From NCBI GenBank assembly GCA_022564535.1, contig JADFLD010000084.1, forward strand, positions 1 to 7,538: a stretch of 7,538 nt of DNA, in the 5' to 3' direction. The position numbers and the translations under genes were made by a program. This document shows positions 5,024-7,538 of the stretch, one piece after another. The notes below the pieces were generated by a model. The model saw only the letters and a program-made list of their open reading frames with translations, had not been told where the DNA came from and did no database searches. The DNA comes from Gemmatimonadota bacterium (GTDB lineage Bacteria; Gemmatimonadota; Gemmatimonadetes; Longimicrobiales; UBA6960). Positions within the stretch are counted from its first letter, which is position 1, and each line of letters opens with the position of its first letter.

Positions 5024-7538
5024 TCAGCCCACCGGCCTCTTCGCTTTCAACCCGTCCTGCTGGGCGATGTAAGGCACACCGGTCGAAATCCAGTCTGGCG
5101 CGGGCTCACCCTTTAGGTAGTGTCCGAACCACTGCATGATCCGATTCTGGTAGTCGCGCTGGTTCGGCTCCTTCGCGAGCCCGTGGTTCTCGCCGTCGTA
5201 CGACAGCATCACCATCTGCTTCCCGAGCCGACGGGCCGCGTTGTAGAACTCGACGCCCTGATTGTATTCGACGGCACCGTCGTTGGTACCGAACATCATC
5301 AGCAGGGGCGTGTTCATGTTCTGGATGTTGTGGATGGGGGAGTTCGCTTCGTAGGAATCCCAGTCCTCCCACCACGGCACCTGCATGCGACCCTGGCTGA
5401 TCTCGAAGATGCGCGCGTCGGTGCCCCCACTGTTCCAGTAGAACGACAGGTACATGCTCATCAGGTTGGTGAGCGGCGCCCCGGCCACAGCGCTCGCGAA
5501 GAGATCGTCCTGCGTTACGAAGAACGTCGTCTGGTATCCACCCCACGAGTGCCCGATAAGGCCAATCTTGTCCGCGTCGATCGGAGCCGAGGCGACCGCG
5601 GCCGCCACCGCCGGCCTGATCGTCTCCACGTTCGACTGACCCGGGCGGCGCTCACGATACACGATGTCGGGGCGGAAGACGAAGTATCCGTTGTGGCTCC
5701 AGATCTGCTGGTTGTAGTACTGCGTGGCGTCGGGAACCTGATATTGGTGCATTCCCTGTGAGAGCAACTCGTAGTGGTACACGATCATCGGGTACTCCTG
5801 CCCCGGGTCGTAGTTGGCCGGGTAGGTCAGAACACCCTGCAAGCGCCGGCCCCACTCGTTCTCGTAGTCGATGAGCTCGGTCCGGCCCCAAGCGAAGTCG
5901 GCCTGGAACGGGTTCGTCGACGTTACCTGGCGTGCGTTGGACAGGTCCGGACCCGCGACGAAGTAGTCGGGTGAGTCGTCGAAGGCCTCCTTGCGGAACA
6001 CGAAGACGTCCGCCTCTTCGGCCTTCTGCAGACGGCCGAAGCGGCCTCCGAACGACTTGTCCTCCCAAACGAGCATCTCGGGATCGTCGCCGGGCTCGGC
6101 CCGGGCGTACCCGGCCTTCTTGGTCCACTCGGAGTACGTCGTGTAGTAGATCGGCTCGTCCGGATCGAACGCGTCGGCGTCGGGATCGATCTCGGTCGTG
6201 CGATACCGCACCTGGTCCGGGGCCCCCTGCGTGAGCGCCCTGCCACCGGAGCCGTCGAGCTGCACTTCCCAGACGTCCCACCGGTCGTTGAGCAGCACCG
6301 CCTCGTCGTCATCGAGCCAACCGGCCACCCCGAACGACGGCATCTGCTCCCGGGTCGGCGTGACGTCGAGGTTCACGAAGGTCGTCGCGACGCGCTCCGT
6401 GATATTGTGCTTTTCACCGCTTAGGAGGTCATAGGCGAAGTAGTCCTCGCCCTCGAACCACAGGACGTAGCGCCCACCCGGGCTGCCACCGTACTGAATC
6501 GTGACACGATCCTCGATGAGCGTCTTCTCGCTCGTCCTGACGTCGATGGCGTAGAGGTCCGCGTACTGCTGACGGAACATGGCGTCTTCGTCGTACGGCG
6601 TTTCGTCACGCCCGATCACATGACGCCCGCCCTCGACCATCGCGGTCAGCTCCGTCAGATCGTCACCGAGCTGCACGAACGTGCCTCTGTCCATGTTCCA
6701 GGCCGAGAGAAAGTTCACTTGCCGAAGCTGCCGCTCCCGCACCCGCTGGCCCGGAACGGGATCGACATCGAGGGAGTGCCAGATCTCGACGCCGGGAGGA
6801 TCGTCGTCCTCATCACAGCCTTCGGCGTCTCCGTCGTCCGCTTCGCCCTCGTCGGCGTCGTCCTCCTTCACATCGTCCTCCCCACTGCTCGCGCACGGAT
6901 CATCCGGCGCGGGCCGGCGATCCTGAATGCCCACGAAGAGCGTGGAGCCATCCTCCGACCACGACGGCGCTCTGAATTCCACGATCCGCATGGAGCCGGG
7001 GAAGTACGTATCGGTCTGCGGGTCCAGGGAGAAGCTCCTGGGCGAGTCGTCGTCGAGGTCACGCCACGCGAGCGCGACGTGGGCAGTGTCCTCGAACGCC
7101 TCGTCCTCGAACGTCTTGTAGACGACCAGGTCTGCGGCATCCTCGCGCCAGGCGAGCTCGCGGTAGATGGCCTGGTCGGCGTCGAGCGAGCGGATACGAC
7201 CCGATGAAGGATCGTAGAGCGTAACGCCGTTGCCGACCCGATCGTCCGCGTCAGTGACGAGCGCAATGAGCGAACCTTCGTCCTGCCACGCCATCTCGGA
7301 GATGTTCCCGAAGCTCATGTCCGAACCCGTCGCCAGCTCGTGCACCACGACGTCGACGCCGTCGCTGTCCTTGTCCTTCGGCTTGTAGCGGCGCAGGGCC
7401 AGGTACCGACCGTCGTCCGAAAAGGAGAACCCCTCGAAGGCCTCACGGGTGGTCTGCTCGCCGGTGCGCAGGTTCAGGAGACCCAACTCGTTGCGCACCG
7501 ACCGGTCGTCCTTCTCAGCTGCTTCGCGCCCGTCGGGG
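5024..7538 (-). CDS. S9 family (prolyl oligopeptidase-like) serine peptidase, 5' partial
   Basis: The frame is open through the right edge, so the GTG at 7498 is probably internal and any signal peptide lies outside the window. Numbering from that GTG, residues 1 to about 550 form a beta-propeller with repeats such as FSFSDDGRYLAL and APSWSEDGSTLFV. The alpha/beta-hydrolase domain starts near GVLTYPANYDPGQEYP (555-570). The triad is complete: S651 in GHSWGGY, D740 in GTNDGAVEYN, H772 in GENHGLAKEP. It ends with YLKGEPAPDW and a short tail. Such enzymes cut oligopeptides, often after proline or as dipeptidyl or acylaminoacyl peptidases, with the propeller gating access; many are exported. Residues 200-234 form an acidic insertion (20 Asp/Glu of 35) with two cysteines, placed before the WH motif where relatives carry a shorter charged loop. 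The gene is not in an operon with any visible neighbour. Family is certain; exact specificity is not. Confidence 0.95.
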   Translation of the reverse strand, partial: PDGREAAEKDDRSVRNELGLLNLRTGEQTTREAFEGFSFSDDGRYLALRRYKPKDKDSDGVDVVVHELATGSDMSFGNISEMAWQDEGSLIALVTDADDRVGNGVTLYDPSSGRIRSLDADQAIYRELAWREDAADLVVYKTFEDEAFEDTAHVALAWRDLDDDSPRSFSLDPQTDTYFPGSMRIVEFRAPSWSEDGSTLFVGIQDRRPAPDDPCASSGEDDVKEDDADEGEADDGDAEGCDEDDDPPGVEIWHSLDVDPVPGQRVRERQLRQVNFLSAWNMDRGTFVQLGDDLTELTAMVEGGRHVIGRDETPYDEDAMFRQQYADLYAIDVRTSEKTLIEDRVTIQYGGSPGGRYVLWFEGEDYFAYDLLSGEKHNITERVATTFVNLDVTPTREQMPSFGVAGWLDDDEAVLLNDRWDVWEVQLDGSGGRALTQGAPDQVRYRTTEIDPDADAFDPDEPIYYTTYSEWTKKAGYARAEPGDDPEMLVWEDKSFGGRFGRLQKAEEADVFVFRKEAFDDSPDYFVAGPDLSNARQVTSTNPFQADFAWGRTELIDYENEWGRRLQGVLTYPANYDPGQEYPMIVYHYELLSQGMHQYQVPDATQYYNQQIWSHNGYFVFRPDIVYRERRPGQSNVETIRPAVAAAVASAPIDADKIGLIGHSWGGYQTTFFVTQDDLFASAVAGAPLTNLMSMYLSFYWNSGGTDARIFEISQGRMQVPWWEDWDSYEANSPIHNIQNMNTPLLMMFGTNDGAVEYNQGVEFYNAARRLGKQMVMLSYDGENHGLAKEPNQRDYQNRIMQWFGHYLKGEPAPDWISTGVPYIAQQDGLKAKRPVG

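Noticed and set aside
4014..5072. A 352-codon plus-strand open frame overlapping the amidase
   Set aside because: It is an arginine- and proline-rich translation with no domain, lies almost wholly inside a clear amidase gene in another frame, and is the usual product of high-GC third positions.
6620..7207. Plus-strand 195-codon frame antisense to the S9 peptidase
   Set aside because: The opposite frame encodes continuous propeller repeats. No start signal or motif supports the plus frame.
1..7538. A new multi-gene defence, mobile or biosynthetic system
   Set aside because: Genes point in several directions, are separated by convergent and divergent junctions, and belong to common families. 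No repeats, integrase, transposase or toxin-antitoxin pair is visible.

Overview
This is a high-GC bacterial chromosomal window with a strong G/C bias at third codon positions and dense antisense shadow reading frames. It looks like ordinary gene-dense genome: there is no tRNA, rRNA, CRISPR array, insertion sequence or phage gene. The gene set fits a Gram-negative, outer-membrane-bearing, peptide-degrading lineage such as Gemmatimonadota or Acidobacteriota: a Tat-exported PqqB-like protein, a small signal-peptide beta-barrel-like protein, and a large S9 peptidase with a beta-propeller. That placement is inference from gene style only.

Layout. (1) 1-1241, plus strand: the 3' part of an ABC exporter half-transporter (last two membrane helices plus a complete ATPase domain), entering from the left edge. 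(2) 1245-1281: a strong GC-rich hairpin between convergent genes, probably a shared terminator. (3) 1320-1820, minus: a small secreted, probably outer-membrane, protein with a clear ribosome binding site. (4) 1915-2916, minus: a Tat-signal-bearing metallo-beta-lactamase-fold protein of the PqqB-like group. (5) 3000-3500, plus: YajQ. (6) 3517-4947, plus: an amidase-signature hydrolase 16 bases downstream of yajQ, with all three catalytic residues. (7) 5024-7538, minus: most of an S9 (prolyl oligopeptidase) family peptidase whose N-terminus lies beyond the right edge.

Transcription units. The ABC gene converges on the two-gene minus-strand block (PqqB-like, then beta-barrel). That block is divergent from yajQ-amidase across an 83-base gap, and the amidase converges on the S9 peptidase. 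Only yajQ-amidase has operon-like spacing. I see no evidence that all of these genes form one pathway.

I did not find a convincing new multi-gene system. The points most worth a second look are the PqqB-like protein (HxHxGH metal motif, Tat signal, no other pqq genes nearby) and a very acidic, two-cysteine insertion in the S9 peptidase propeller.
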